Assembly (NCBI RefSeq): GCF_001548235.1
Contig: NZ_AP014938.1
Location: forward strand, 2,108,001-2,172,000
Length of the DNA: 64,000 nt
Direction of reading: 5' to 3'
From: Rothia mucilaginosa
GTDB taxonomy: Bacteria; Actinomycetota; Actinomycetes; Actinomycetales; Micrococcaceae
The translations under genes and the position numbers were made by a program. This document shows positions 18,545 to 26,950 of the stretch, in pieces. Below the pieces are notes generated by a model. It saw only the letters and a program-made list of their open reading frames with translations, had not been told where the DNA came from and searched no databases. Position 1 is the stretch's first letter. The number at the start of each line of letters is the position of its first letter.

Positions 18545-18793
18545 ATGGAACCTGAAAAAATCCCTCCGACGCTGAGCGACCCTATCACCTTCTGCGTAAC
18601 TAAGATTACGCCGCCGGCACCAGCTAATAAGGCTGAAGCCATGAAACGCCAATGGGTTCTTGAGGAGCGCTTTAAGCGGGGTCCACATGTTCCAATGCGC
18701 ACTATCGCACGCGAGTATGACGAGCGTACCGCAGCCGGTGAGGTTCTTATCCCAGAGAGAATTCCACTGTTTCCCCCAATAAACGGAGCTTGA
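18545..18793 (+). CDS. small hypothetical protein
   Basis: 82 residues, not recognised. Composition is plausible for a real protein (charged middle LEERFKRGPHVPMRTIAREY, Pro-rich end PERIPLFPPINGA), but there is no clear ribosome-binding site. It lies between the two RNA repeats and may be a relative or remnant of the small gene at 17849. Confidence 0.35.
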   Translation: MEPEKIPPTLSDPITFCVTKITPPAPANKAEAMKRQWVLEERFKRGPHVPMRTIAREYDERTAAGEVLIPERIPLFPPINGA

Positions 18794-18992
18794 TCAGGAT
18801 AACCACATATTCTGATGTCTTATGAAACTGCCAGCATCATGTGTCCGTATCTGGAAGATGTGAAATTACTTGGGGCAAACCTCTTTGCAGGCTACGTTAG
18901 GCACCAGCGTAATCGGTTCAGAAGCTAATTGCCTCAGTAGCATTGTTACCCTTGCAGATTGTATGCACATCTTTCAAATCGCAAAAATTAAA

Positions 18993-19160
18993 CTATCGAG
19001 GAATCAAGGCAGAGAGGACATCATCCCACCCACTAATTCGGACCTCTAGACTTGTAGCCGTCTGATGCGTAGCTTCGGCCTTATCCTTGGCTTTCTGCGA
19101 CCCATTGGAGTAGTAGCAAGCTAGTAATACGAAGACAAATGATGAAATAGGAAGATAGAT
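18993..19160 (-). pseudogene. 5'-truncated lipoprotein-like gene fragment
   Basis: On the reverse strand, 56 codons run open to a TAG at 18993-18995. The first part is a hydrophobic stretch with a lipobox-like end (SSFVFVLLAC), followed by YYSNGSQKAKDKAEATHQ and an amphipathic end SGWDDVLSALIPR. No ATG, GTG or TTG is present, and the frame runs into the 5' border of RNA repeat copy B. It looks like the tail of a gene cut off when that repeat arrived. The remaining bases from 18794 to 18992 show nothing recognisable. Confidence 0.4.
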
Positions 19161-19167
19161 TTTCGTG

Positions 19168-19173
19168 TATAGT
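19168..19173 (+). promoter_or_regulatory. -10 element for RNA repeat copy B
   Basis: TATAGT within CGTGTATAGT, the same position as TATACT in copy A. Confidence 0.4.
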
Positions 19174-19348
19174 TGGGGTTAAGGAGTTAAACGACCCCTC
19201 TGAAACCCTGAGCTTCACCTATTGGTGTGGCAATAACGCTTGGGCGGCCGCGGCTTTAGGCTTCGGTCTAGAAGACACCGGAGGCACCACCGGTTAACTC
19301 CTCATAACTTTTGTGAAAGGCATCCTGCTAAGTGGCGGGGTGCCTTTT
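19174..19348 (+). ncRNA. candidate structured RNA, copy B
   Basis: Second copy of the 18281-18459 element. Here the closing stem is AGGAGTTAA (19182-19190) with TTAACTCCT (19294-19302): relative to copy A one pair has changed from G-C to A-U on both sides, keeping the stem intact. The terminator hairpin (19316-19348) is unchanged. The 3' third (from CTCCTCATAACTTTTGTG on) is almost identical between copies, while loop regions differ. Confidence 0.6.
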
Positions 19349-19425
19349 GCTATACCCGCTTGTCGTGGTTTTATGACGCACAGATTCCTCGCCCAATTCT
19401 TGGCACAGATTCGGGGGAGGCGCCT

Positions 19426-19520
19426 GCCCGGTGACGAAACCGCTTGCGGGCCGCGTGGGAGCCCGTATAGTGGGAACTATCGGCGGTACCGCACACCGCC
19501 CGCACCCTACCAATAGCGCC
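19426..19520 (+). repeat. promoter-region direct repeat, copy B
   Basis: Probable native promoter of the PAC2 gene, duplicated at 17687-17780. TATAGT at 19466-19471 overlaps the palindrome ATAGT/ACTAT (19467-19480), which could bind a repressor. Confidence 0.7.
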
Positions 19521-19649
19521 GTACACAGCACAGCGACTAGCACCGGGGGAGCGAGCACCGCCGATACACACCACACAACCACCGACAGTTCACCGGCAAC
19601 TTTCCATACCCCATGTACCCGGTGAACCGATCACGAGCTAAGGACAACG

Positions 19650-20672
19650 ATGAGCCAGCCGAACTTCCCGCCCGCCCGACTCTTTGACGCTTTCGCCAAG
19701 CCCGCCTCCACAGAACAGCCCGCGAAGAAGGGACTGCTCGGCAAGCTGGGCCTGGGCGAATCCTCCGAGGAGGACAACTACACGACCGTCATGCTGGTCG
19801 GTTTCAACTCCGCGAAGGAACCCCCGGGCAACGGCGAGGACGCCCTCGACGTGATTCACCGCGCCTTCGACCCGTGCGATGAGAGCCCCGGCTTCGACAT
19901 GGACGACTTCTACGACTATGCTTCCGTTGCCCCGCAGCTGCAGAACAGCGACGACTCCGAATCCACGGTTCTGGTGTGGCCCAAGATGTTCTACAACATG
20001 GTCACCATCCCGGAGCGCCGCCTGCGCCTGCTCGTGGTGACCGGCCCCGCCCCCAGCCTGTGCCTGCAGCGGTTCATGACCCGCTTCTTCAAGTACGTGA
20101 AGAAGCTCCACGTGGACCACGCGATCTTCGTTGAGACCTTTGAGGATCAGGTGGCGCACACCCGCCCGTACCCGTACACGCTGACCACTTACGACGAGAA
20201 GCTGGCGGCAATCCCCGGTATTCTGCACGAGTATTTCACCGGTTCTACCTCGGTGACGATGGCAATGTCTGCGCTCGCCGCCGAGCACGGCCTGCGTTCC
20301 TCGGTCATGCTGCGTATGAGCATCCCGGGGTATCTGAGCTTTGACCAGCAGAACCCGCGCGCGGTCGTGAGCCTGATCGAGGCGCTGGAAGTCATCCTCG
20401 GCATTAAGGTTGAGTCTGAGGAGTACGACCGCCTGCGCGCCCACGCTGATGAGTGGGAGGCGGAGCTCGCCGAAGAAATGGCGAAGGACTACGAGAAGGT
20501 TGAGCTGGTGCGTGAGATTGAGCAGAAGATGGATTCGACTCTGCGCACTGTCTCCGGTGAGGTGATTGCCGAGGATATTGAGGGCTACCTGGATTCCCTC
20601 AGCGGCGCCTCCGAGGGCGTAAATCCTGCCGATGATGGTGCAGGATCCGCGGAGGATTCTTCGGAACGTTAG
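19650..20672 (+). CDS. PAC2 (proteasome assembly chaperone-like) family protein
   Basis: 340 residues resembling the actinobacterial PAC2 family: a core with alternating strands and the segments ALLVVTGPAP-like (RLRLLVVTGPAPSL), GILHEYFTGSTSV and SVMLRMSIPGYL. Residues 255-340 are acidic, with helices and a disordered tail. Its function is not established, and in bacteria the family name does not imply a proteasome. It lies 87 bases before lepA. The upstream region carries the palindromic promoter that is duplicated 1.74 kb away. Confidence 0.75.
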   Translation: MSQPNFPPARLFDAFAKPASTEQPAKKGLLGKLGLGESSEEDNYTTVMLVGFNSAKEPPGNGEDALDVIHRAFDPCDESPGFDMDDFYDYASVAPQLQNSDDSESTVLVWPKMFYNMVTIPERRLRLLVVTGPAPSLCLQRFMTRFFKYVKKLHVDHAIFVETFEDQVAHTRPYPYTLTTYDEKLAAIPGILHEYFTGSTSVTMAMSALAAEHGLRSSVMLRMSIPGYLSFDQQNPRAVVSLIEALEVILGIKVESEEYDRLRAHADEWEAELAEEMAKDYEKVELVREIEQKMDSTLRTVSGEVIAEDIEGYLDSLSGASEGVNPADDGAGSAEDSSER

Positions 20673-20759
20673 GTCCGTTCGCACATATGGCGCGGGTATG
20701 GGAAAATGATAGGTAACTATGCCCATACCCGCAGCCAGCATCTCGAAAGGATGATGTGA

Positions 20760-22610
20760 TTGGCACCCATGTCGAAGAACCCGCCCGTTCCGGCGGCGAC
20801 CGACCCCGCGATTATTCGCAACTTCTGCATTATCGCCCACATTGACCACGGTAAGTCCACCCTCGCAGACCGTATGCTGCAGGCCACCGGCGTGGTTGCC
20901 CCGCGCGATATGAAGGCGCAGTACCTGGACCGCATGGACATTGAACGTGAACGCGGTATCACCATTAAGTCCCAGGCTGTGCGCATGCCCTGGGACGTTG
21001 ACGGCACCTCCTACGCGCTGAACATGATTGACACCCCCGGCCACGTGGACTTCACCTATGAGGTGTCCCGCTCCCTGGCTGCGTGTGAGGGTGCGCTTCT
21101 GCTCGTGGACGCCGCCCAGGGTATTGAGGCTCAGACCCTGGCGAACCTGTACCTGGCGATGGAGAACGACCTGACCATCATCCCGGTGCTGAACAAGATT
21201 GACCTTCCCGCGGCTCAGCCCGATAAGTATGCTGAGGAGCTGGCGAACCTGATTGGTTGCGAGCCGGACGAGGTTCTGCGCGTATCGGGTAAGACCGGTG
21301 AGGGTGTTGAGGCTCTGCTGGACCGTATTGTGGAGGCGATTCCCGCCCCGCAGGGTGACGCATCCGCCCCGGCGCGTGCCATGATTTTTGACTCGGTGTA
21401 CGACTCGTACCGCGGCGTGGTCACCTATGTGCGTGTTGTGGACGGTAGCTTGCAGCCGCGTCAGAAGATTAAGATGATGTCCACCGGCGCTGAGCACGAC
21501 CTGCTCGAAATCGGCGTGATTTCGCCGGAGCCCGTGCCCTCGAAGGGCCTGGGTGTGGGCGAGGTGGGTTACCTCATCACCGGCGTGAAGGACGTCCGTC
21601 AGTCCCGTGTGGGTGATACCGTCACCTCCGCCGCTAAGCCCGCCGAGGAGTCCCTGGGCGGTTACGAGGACCCCAAGCCGATGGTGTTCTCGGGCCTGTT
21701 CCCGATTGATGGCTCGGACTACCCGGCGTTGCGTGACGCGCTGGATAAGCTGAAGCTCAACGACGCCGCACTGATTTACGAGCCGGAAACCTCTGCCGCT
21801 CTGGGCTTCGGTTTCCGCTGTGGCTTCCTGGGTCTGCTGCACCTGGAGATTGTGCGTGAGCGCCTGGAACGCGAGTTCAACCTGGACCTGATTTCGACCG
21901 CGCCGAACGTTATTTACGACGTGGTGGACGAGGCTGGCAACGCTAAGCGCGTGACCAACCCGAGCGAATTCCCCGAGGGTAAGGTCGCGACCATCCGCGA
22001 GCCCATGGTGGCGTGTACGATTATTGCCCCGAGCGAGTACATTGGCGCGATTATGGAGCTGTGCCAGGCTCGCCGCGGCCAGATCGGCGGCATGGATTAC
22101 CTGTCTGAGGATCGTGTGGAGATGCGTTACCGCCTGCCCCTGGCAGAGATCGTGTTCGACTTCTTCGATCAGTTGAAGTCCCGTACCCGCGGTTATGCGT
22201 CGCTGGACTGGAAGTTCGACGGTGAGGAAGAGGCTGACCTGGTGAAGGTCGACATCCTGCTGCAGGGTGAGAAGGTGGATGCGTTCAGCGCCATTACTCA
22301 CCGCGATAAGGCGTACTCGTACGGCCTGATGATGACTTCTAAGCTGCGTGAACTGATTCCTCGCCAGCAGTTTGAGGTGCCGATTCAGGCGGCTATCGGT
22401 TCGCGTATTATTGCCCGCGAGAATATTCGCGCGATGCGTAAGGACGTTCTTTCGAAGTGTTACGGTGGCGATATTTCGCGTAAGCGTAAGCTGCTGGAGA
22501 AGCAGAAGGAAGGCAAGAAGCGCATGAAGATGGTCGGTCGTGTGGAGGTTCCGCAGGAAGCCTTCATCGCGGCACTGTCTTCGAGCGAGGAGAAGGAAAA
22601 GAAGAAGTAG
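20760..22610 (+). CDS. lepA: elongation factor 4 (LepA)
   Basis: Ribosome-bound GTPase. 616 residues with EF-G-like domains: P-loop [29 protein letters not shown], and the LepA-specific C-terminus ([20 protein letters not shown]). The TTG at 20760 has AAAGG 9 bases upstream; the ATG at 20769 is the alternative and lies too far from that site. A terminator follows. In related actinobacteria hemW comes next; here an AT-rich cassette intervenes. Confidence 0.95.
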   Translation: MAPMSKNPPVPAATDPAIIRNFCIIAHIDHGKSTLADRMLQATGVVAPRDMKAQYLDRMDIERERGITIKSQAVRMPWDVDGTSYALNMIDTPGHVDFTYEVSRSLAACEGALLLVDAAQGIEAQTLANLYLAMENDLTIIPVLNKIDLPAAQPDKYAEELANLIGCEPDEVLRVSGKTGEGVEALLDRIVEAIPAPQGDASAPARAMIFDSVYDSYRGVVTYVRVVDGSLQPRQKIKMMSTGAEHDLLEIGVISPEPVPSKGLGVGEVGYLITGVKDVRQSRVGDTVTSAAKPAEESLGGYEDPKPMVFSGLFPIDGSDYPALRDALDKLKLNDAALIYEPETSAALGFGFRCGFLGLLHLEIVRERLEREFNLDLISTAPNVIYDVVDEAGNAKRVTNPSEFPEGKVATIREPMVACTIIAPSEYIGAIMELCQARRGQIGGMDYLSEDRVEMRYRLPLAEIVFDFFDQLKSRTRGYASLDWKFDGEEEADLVKVDILLQGEKVDAFSAITHRDKAYSYGLMMTSKLRELIPRQQFEVPIQAAIGSRIIARENIRAMRKDVLSKCYGGDISRKRKLLEKQKEGKKRMKMVGRVEVPQEAFIAALSSSEEKEKKK

Positions 22611-22633
22611 CCTTCTCAAGCTCTTCCGATGTA

Positions 22634-22678
22634 GGCGGCGTGCTCTACCCCTAAGTGGGGGAGGGGCACGCCGCCTTT
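22634..22678 (+). terminator. lepA terminator
   Basis: GGCGGCGTGC pairs with GCACGCCGCC, with a further CCCC/GGGG stem inside, followed by TTT. Confidence 0.75.
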
Positions 22679-22732
22679 GCTGTGCCCAGACTGCTCGGCG
22701 ATAGGTAATTAGCATCATTTTGATATTCATTA

Positions 22733-22814
22733 GGGTGTAATGCGTGTTACCCCTTGTCAGGGTATTGAGTGTAGGAGTAAGGTAAGACTGGGTGTAGCAC
22801 GGATGATTACACCC
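22733..22814 (+). promoter_or_regulatory. repeated GGGTGTA elements before the DUF262 gene
   Basis: GGGTGTAA at 22733-22740, GGGTGTA at 22790-22796 and its complement TACACCC at 22808-22814. The last two form an inverted repeat with an 11-base spacer, 26 bases before the start codon. This is a candidate operator or 5' hairpin. Confidence 0.4.
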
Positions 22815-22839
22815 ACGGTTTCCATTCAAAGGAGAAATT

Positions 22840-24090
22840 ATGAGTAATAATGAAATAATTTTGGACGATTCGCAAATGGATTATACAGATATAAAAGTTC
22901 TAACAAATGAAGAAGTGGCAGAATCAAATGAGGAGGATGTAAATGGCTCTGCAGATATAATATACTACACTACAGAATTTGACCTTATGTCACTTATACA
23001 ACGTATCAATGATGAAGAAATTATTGTGCCTTCATTTATTAAAAATAAAAAAATATCAAATGAACAATCAGACAAGGAAGGGTTAAAAAATTTTCAGCGA
23101 GGCTTCGTCTGGACCCTGAAGCAGAAACAAAATCTAATCGATTCTATTCTCAAGGGATACCCAACGCCCGGAATTTTTTTGGTTTTCCAGAAAGATGAAA
23201 CTTTCCTTGTGCTTGATGGTCAACAAAGACTTACAACTATTATGCAGTTTCGAGAAGGTGAATTCTCTGTCGATACTTCATCGATTCAAGACGTAGGATT
23301 CACAGTGGAAGATAAGTATGCGGCATATAAGTACAGTGATTTAGATAAGGTGCTTCGACGTAAATTTAATAACTACAGAGTCGGGGCAACAGTCATCAGC
23401 GATATCCTACCTAAATCTTCCGGCGAGAATTTAGACACCTCTCCTAATGTCGAAGATTTTATCTATTCAATTTTTGGACGTCTCAATAGTGGAGGAACAC
23501 AGCTAACACCCCACGAGATTAGAATAGCTGTTTATAGTGGTAAGCTGGCAGATGAGATTAATAATTTGAATGTTAATGAGAAATGGAGGGCCCTCTATAA
23601 AGGGGAACTGCAGAAGCGTTCCAGGGACCACGAGCTTATCTCTAGGATTATTGCAATGTACCTAAGGCGCGATGACTATCGAGGTGGGCAGAAAGAATAT
23701 CTGAACAAATTTTATAGGATTTATCGAAATCTTGATTCTGCTGAAGTTCAGAGGGCAATAAAAAAATTTGAGCAGGCTATAGATATTATCCACCCCCTTG
23801 GTCCCTCTCTGTTTAGGACCCCTGGAACTTCAAACGTTAATGCTGCATGGACTGAGGCCCTCGTGGCATCCATTATGGTCGTTCTTGATTCCCTCGAAAC
23901 CTACAATTCCGAAAAAATACAAATTGCAGTAAGAGAGACTCAAGAAGATTTAATGAGCAAAAATAAATATGAAATTAATGGGGAACTCAAGACCATCTAT
24001 GATTTTATTACTTCCAACACTGCATCAAAAACATCATATTTAGGGCGATTTGAACTCTGTTACTCCAGACTGCAAGAAAATCTTAAATAA
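22840..24090 (+). CDS. DUF262 (GmrS/ParB-like) family protein
   Basis: 416 residues. DUF262 marks in order: FQRGFVW (85-91), the nucleotide-binding-type motif LDGQQRLTT (125-133) and FGRLNSGGTQLTPHEIR (212-228), then a helical C-terminal half. The domain is found in GmrSD-type modification-dependent restriction and in other phage-defence genes, where it is thought to sense or hydrolyse a nucleotide. No GmrD-type HNH (DUF1524) domain is visible. The gene is clearly AT-rich against its neighbours. AAAGGAG precedes the ATG. Its stop overlaps the next start (TAATG). Confidence 0.85.
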   Translation: MSNNEIILDDSQMDYTDIKVLTNEEVAESNEEDVNGSADIIYYTTEFDLMSLIQRINDEEIIVPSFIKNKKISNEQSDKEGLKNFQRGFVWTLKQKQNLIDSILKGYPTPGIFLVFQKDETFLVLDGQQRLTTIMQFREGEFSVDTSSIQDVGFTVEDKYAAYKYSDLDKVLRRKFNNYRVGATVISDILPKSSGENLDTSPNVEDFIYSIFGRLNSGGTQLTPHEIRIAVYSGKLADEINNLNVNEKWRALYKGELQKRSRDHELISRIIAMYLRRDDYRGGQKEYLNKFYRIYRNLDSAEVQRAIKKFEQAIDIIHPLGPSLFRTPGTSNVNAAWTEALVASIMVVLDSLETYNSEKIQIAVRETQEDLMSKNKYEINGELKTIYDFITSNTASKTSYLGRFELCYSRLQENLK

Positions 24091-24839
24091 TGGAACTAAA
24101 AAATATAGACCACAAGAAATACATTGCAACAGTTCCCCCCTTGAAAGAACTGGAGAAAACATATGACTTAATACATAAGCATAAAATTTTTAAAGAAACC
24201 AGAAAAGAGTCCATGTACTTAGATCCAGGTGCAGATACTGTGAAAAAAATTGAAAAAATTGCAGATTCAGCGGTCGCGGAACTGTATAAAACAGCACTGG
24301 TTCAGTGTGGTATATGCATGGAATTTTTATTGGATAAAATTCTGAATGATATTCTTGACGGCCTGGAAAAACATTGGATAGAAAGCTTAAAGAGTAATTA
24401 TAGGACGACGATTACCGGAGCGGGGAAGCCAGAAAACTTTAACAATTTGATGGATTTGATCCTTAAATGTTTTCTCAACGGTGATTCCTGTAATTTTACG
24501 AAGATGCCAGAAGTCCCCCGGAAGGGGGTATCAAAAAGCTATTATGCTCAATTTAGAGAGTCTGCAAGTCTTTCTATGTATAAAAATATTGACCTCAGGA
24601 ATTTTGCAACCCTCACGAATTTGAGTGATAGTAGTAAATATGCCAAACTTAGTGCAGAAAAAAAATTGATGATTTTGAAGAATACTCATTCTAATATAAT
24701 TAAAATGAGAGATGATATTAGTCACGGGAAATCGCATGGAGTAAATCGGGAATATGCAATTAAATCAATTGAATTTACGGTTAGATTTTCAGTGGGTTTT
24801 CTGGAAACGATGGAAAACCATAGCATATTAATTAAATAA
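24090..24839 (+). CDS. HEPN-domain protein, probable RNase partner of DUF262
   Basis: 249 residues, mostly helical, AT-rich. Near the end it has the HEPN signature R-x4-H as RDDISH (207-212), preceded by helices containing AELYKTALVQCGICMEFLLD. It resembles the MAE_28990-type HEPN proteins that are found beside DUF262 genes. HEPN proteins with this motif are usually metal-independent RNases acting in defence or toxin systems. The one-base overlap with the DUF262 gene suggests coupled translation and a shared complex. Target and trigger are unknown. Confidence 0.75.
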   Translation: MELKNIDHKKYIATVPPLKELEKTYDLIHKHKIFKETRKESMYLDPGADTVKKIEKIADSAVAELYKTALVQCGICMEFLLDKILNDILDGLEKHWIESLKSNYRTTITGAGKPENFNNLMDLILKCFLNGDSCNFTKMPEVPRKGVSKSYYAQFRESASLSMYKNIDLRNFATLTNLSDSSKYAKLSAEKKLMILKNTHSNIIKMRDDISHGKSHGVNREYAIKSIEFTVRFSVGFLETMENHSILIK

Positions 24840-24848
24840 TAAGTTGAG

Positions 24849-24890
24849 GGTGCGGACATCTCCTATAATGGGGTGTCCGCACCATTGCTT
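24849..24890 (+). terminator. hairpin before hemW with a -10 box in its loop
   Basis: GGTGCGGACA (24849-24858) pairs with TGTCCGCACC (24874-24883), followed by ATTGCTTTT. The loop holds TATAAT (24864-24869), a perfect -10, so the same bases may end the upstream transcript and start that of hemW. Confidence 0.6.
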
Positions 24891-24904
24891 TTCCAGGAGG
24901 CAGA

Positions 24905-26191
24905 ATGCCCGCCCAGCCCACCGGCGACCCCGCACCCCGCGACGGGCGCATCCCCGCCACCAGCGCCGCAGGATGCGAAAACCGCGACTTCAGCCTCTAC
25001 GTACACATCCCCTTCTGCTCCGTACGCTGCGGCTACTGCGACTTCAACACCTACGCCACCGAAGACTTCGGCGACGGCATCGGCCTGGGTACCTACGCCG
25101 ACGACGCCATCGCAGAAATCCTCTTCGCCGCCCGCACCCTCGAAGCCTCCGGCGTCGCAAAACGCCCCATGCACACCGTCTTCTTCGGAGGCGGCACCCC
25201 CACCAAACTGCCCGCCCGCGACCTCGTGCGCATCCTGCAGGCAGCCATCGACGTATTCGGCCTTGTCGAGGGCGCGGAAGTCACCACCGAAGCGAACCCC
25301 GATTCCGTCACCTTTGAGGACCTGCAGACCCTCAAGGACGGCGGCTTTACCCGCGTCTCCTTCGGCATGCAGTCCGTCGTGCCCGAGGTGCTAAAGGTGC
25401 TCGACCGCACCCACACGCCTTCCAACGTGCCGAAGGTCGTCGCCTGGGCCAAGGAGGTCGGCCTGCAGGTATCCGTGGACCTCATCTACGGTTCGCCGGG
25501 GGAGACCCTGCAGCAGTGGGAGCGCAGCGTGCGTGCCGCCATTTCCTACGAGCCCGACCACATTTCGGCGTACTCGCTCATCGTCGAAGACGGCACCAAG
25601 CTTGCCGCGCAGATCCGCCGCGGCGAATACACCATGCCCGACGAGGACCTCATGGCGGACATGTACCTGCTCGCCGAAGAGCTCCTCACCGAGGCCGGCT
25701 ACCAGTGGTACGAGGTCTCCAACTACTCGCGCAGCGAGGACACCCGCAGCGACCACAACCTCGCCTACTGGCGCAACCAGGACTGGTGGGGCATCGGTCC
25801 CGGCGCACACTCGCACGTGAACGGTACCCGCTGGTGGAACGTGAAGCACCCGGTGCCCTACGCGCAGAAGGTGCGTGCGGGGGAGTCCCCGGCGGCGGCA
25901 CGTGAGGTGCTGGACACCGCCACCCGTGCTTTTGAGACGATTATGCTCATGATCCGTGTGCGTGAGGGTTTGGCGATGCGCGAGCTGCTCGCGGTGCACG
26001 ATGAGGCGCAGCTGGGCGCCTCGTTGCGCTGGCTAGTTTCTCAAGCTCTGATTGAGCCTGATGCTTTGAATTCTCAAGCTGAACCTGACCCTAAAGCTCA
26101 CGTGCGACTGACCCTCAAGGGGCGACTTCTGGGCGACGCTGTGACCCGTGAGCTGCTCCCGGAGGTCTCTGACGAGCACGAGGAACACTAA
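24905..26191 (+). CDS. hemW: radical SAM heme chaperone HemW
   Basis: 428 residues, HemN-like radical SAM protein. The cluster motif is CSVRCGYC (C38, C42, C45), followed by FFGGGTPT and VSFGMQSV. The position between lepA and dnaJ fits HemW, a heme-transfer chaperone, rather than coproporphyrinogen dehydrogenase. CCAGGAGG precedes the ATG. The first 27 residues are a non-conserved extension. Confidence 0.92.
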   Translation: MPAQPTGDPAPRDGRIPATSAAGCENRDFSLYVHIPFCSVRCGYCDFNTYATEDFGDGIGLGTYADDAIAEILFAARTLEASGVAKRPMHTVFFGGGTPTKLPARDLVRILQAAIDVFGLVEGAEVTTEANPDSVTFEDLQTLKDGGFTRVSFGMQSVVPEVLKVLDRTHTPSNVPKVVAWAKEVGLQVSVDLIYGSPGETLQQWERSVRAAISYEPDHISAYSLIVEDGTKLAAQIRRGEYTMPDEDLMADMYLLAEELLTEAGYQWYEVSNYSRSEDTRSDHNLAYWRNQDWWGIGPGAHSHVNGTRWWNVKHPVPYAQKVRAGESPAAAREVLDTATRAFETIMLMIRVREGLAMRELLAVHDEAQLGASLRWLVSQALIEPDALNSQAEPDPKAHVRLTLKGRLLGDAVTRELLPEVSDEHEEH

Positions 26192-26950
26192 GAAGCATTG
26201 GTCTGACAAGGGGCTTTTCAATCGGGGCGGCGTTCCGGTTCTGGTCTGTCGCAGCTCCACTTGATGCTTTTCTCTGACGCTGCCTGCGAATGGCGTGCAC
26301 CCCGGTATTGCCGTAATATTTCGGTGATTTCGGGGTGTTTTTGCGGGTCTTAAAAAACTTTTAAAAAATTTTTCGGGGCTGTTTGGGGGTACTTTAGGGG
26401 AGCGCCAAACCTTACATTGGCGTGCTAATTGTTTGCATTTGTGCTGGACTAGCCGAAAGAATTTTCCACTCCTTCATGCCGCTTTTAGGGTGCGTATTTT
26501 TCGATTACTTTCCCGAGAAAAAATTTTCCAAAACACCCAATTTCAAGTTGTGGTTGAAGGTTACGCTGTGCCATAATAGGTCATGGCAGGACGGTATATG
26601 TCTAACAGCGTGTTCTCGTCTTTGCTGAAGTTGAGTGAATACGGTTGTGGGCTCCTGGTAACAGGGGCCCACGATCGTTTAACAATGATTATCTATAGCA
26701 CCATTCGGTAGAGTTTGCAGTAATTCACGCGCACTAGGCAAAGAAGCCCCGGAAGAAAATCCCCAGCAGGGCAGCTGCAGCCCCAACCGGCAACATAAAC
26801 CTACGAATACAGCAGCAGGCACAACCCAACGTGCCAGCGCCTCCGCCAGTAGGCTTTAGAACAGCAGTACTTAAACGTAGAACGCCCCACACACAACGTG
26901 CGGGGCGTTCAAATGTAAAAGCTATCAGCGCGGTTTAGGACCGGCAGTTC
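26192..26950. other. 759-base gap between hemW and the DUF4870 gene
   Basis: No firm gene. Seen: an AT-rich stretch (26330-26560); an inverted repeat CGCCAA/TTGGCG (26403-26422); a 42-codon frame on + (26583-26711) behind CATAAT; a strong hairpin GTGGGC-CCTG/CAGG-GCCCAC (26647-26672) followed by GATCGTTT; and a reverse frame (26734-26892) whose end reads GCACCCIRRFMLPVGAAAAL then LGIFFRGFFA but which lacks a credible start. These could be remnants, a small RNA or short membrane peptides. Confidence 0.4.
26880..26910 (-). terminator. terminator of the DUF4870 gene
   Basis: GAACGCCCC pairs with GGGGCGTTC across 13 bases. It lies 41 bases after the stop on the reverse strand. Confidence 0.6.

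Noticed and set aside
19638-22829. Very long open frame (over 1,000 codons) on the reverse strand across the PAC2 and lepA genes
   Set aside because: It is antisense to two well-identified genes and has His/Leu/Val/Gly-rich composition without domains. High-GC codon bias in the real genes produces such mirror frames.
22840-24090. Complete GmrSD type IV restriction enzyme
   Set aside because: Only DUF262 (GmrS-like) motifs are seen; the HNH-containing DUF1524 part is missing and the partner has a HEPN motif instead.
26422-26628. 68-codon frame in the gap after hemW
   Set aside because: No ribosome-binding site, mixed composition, overlaps AT-rich non-coding sequence.
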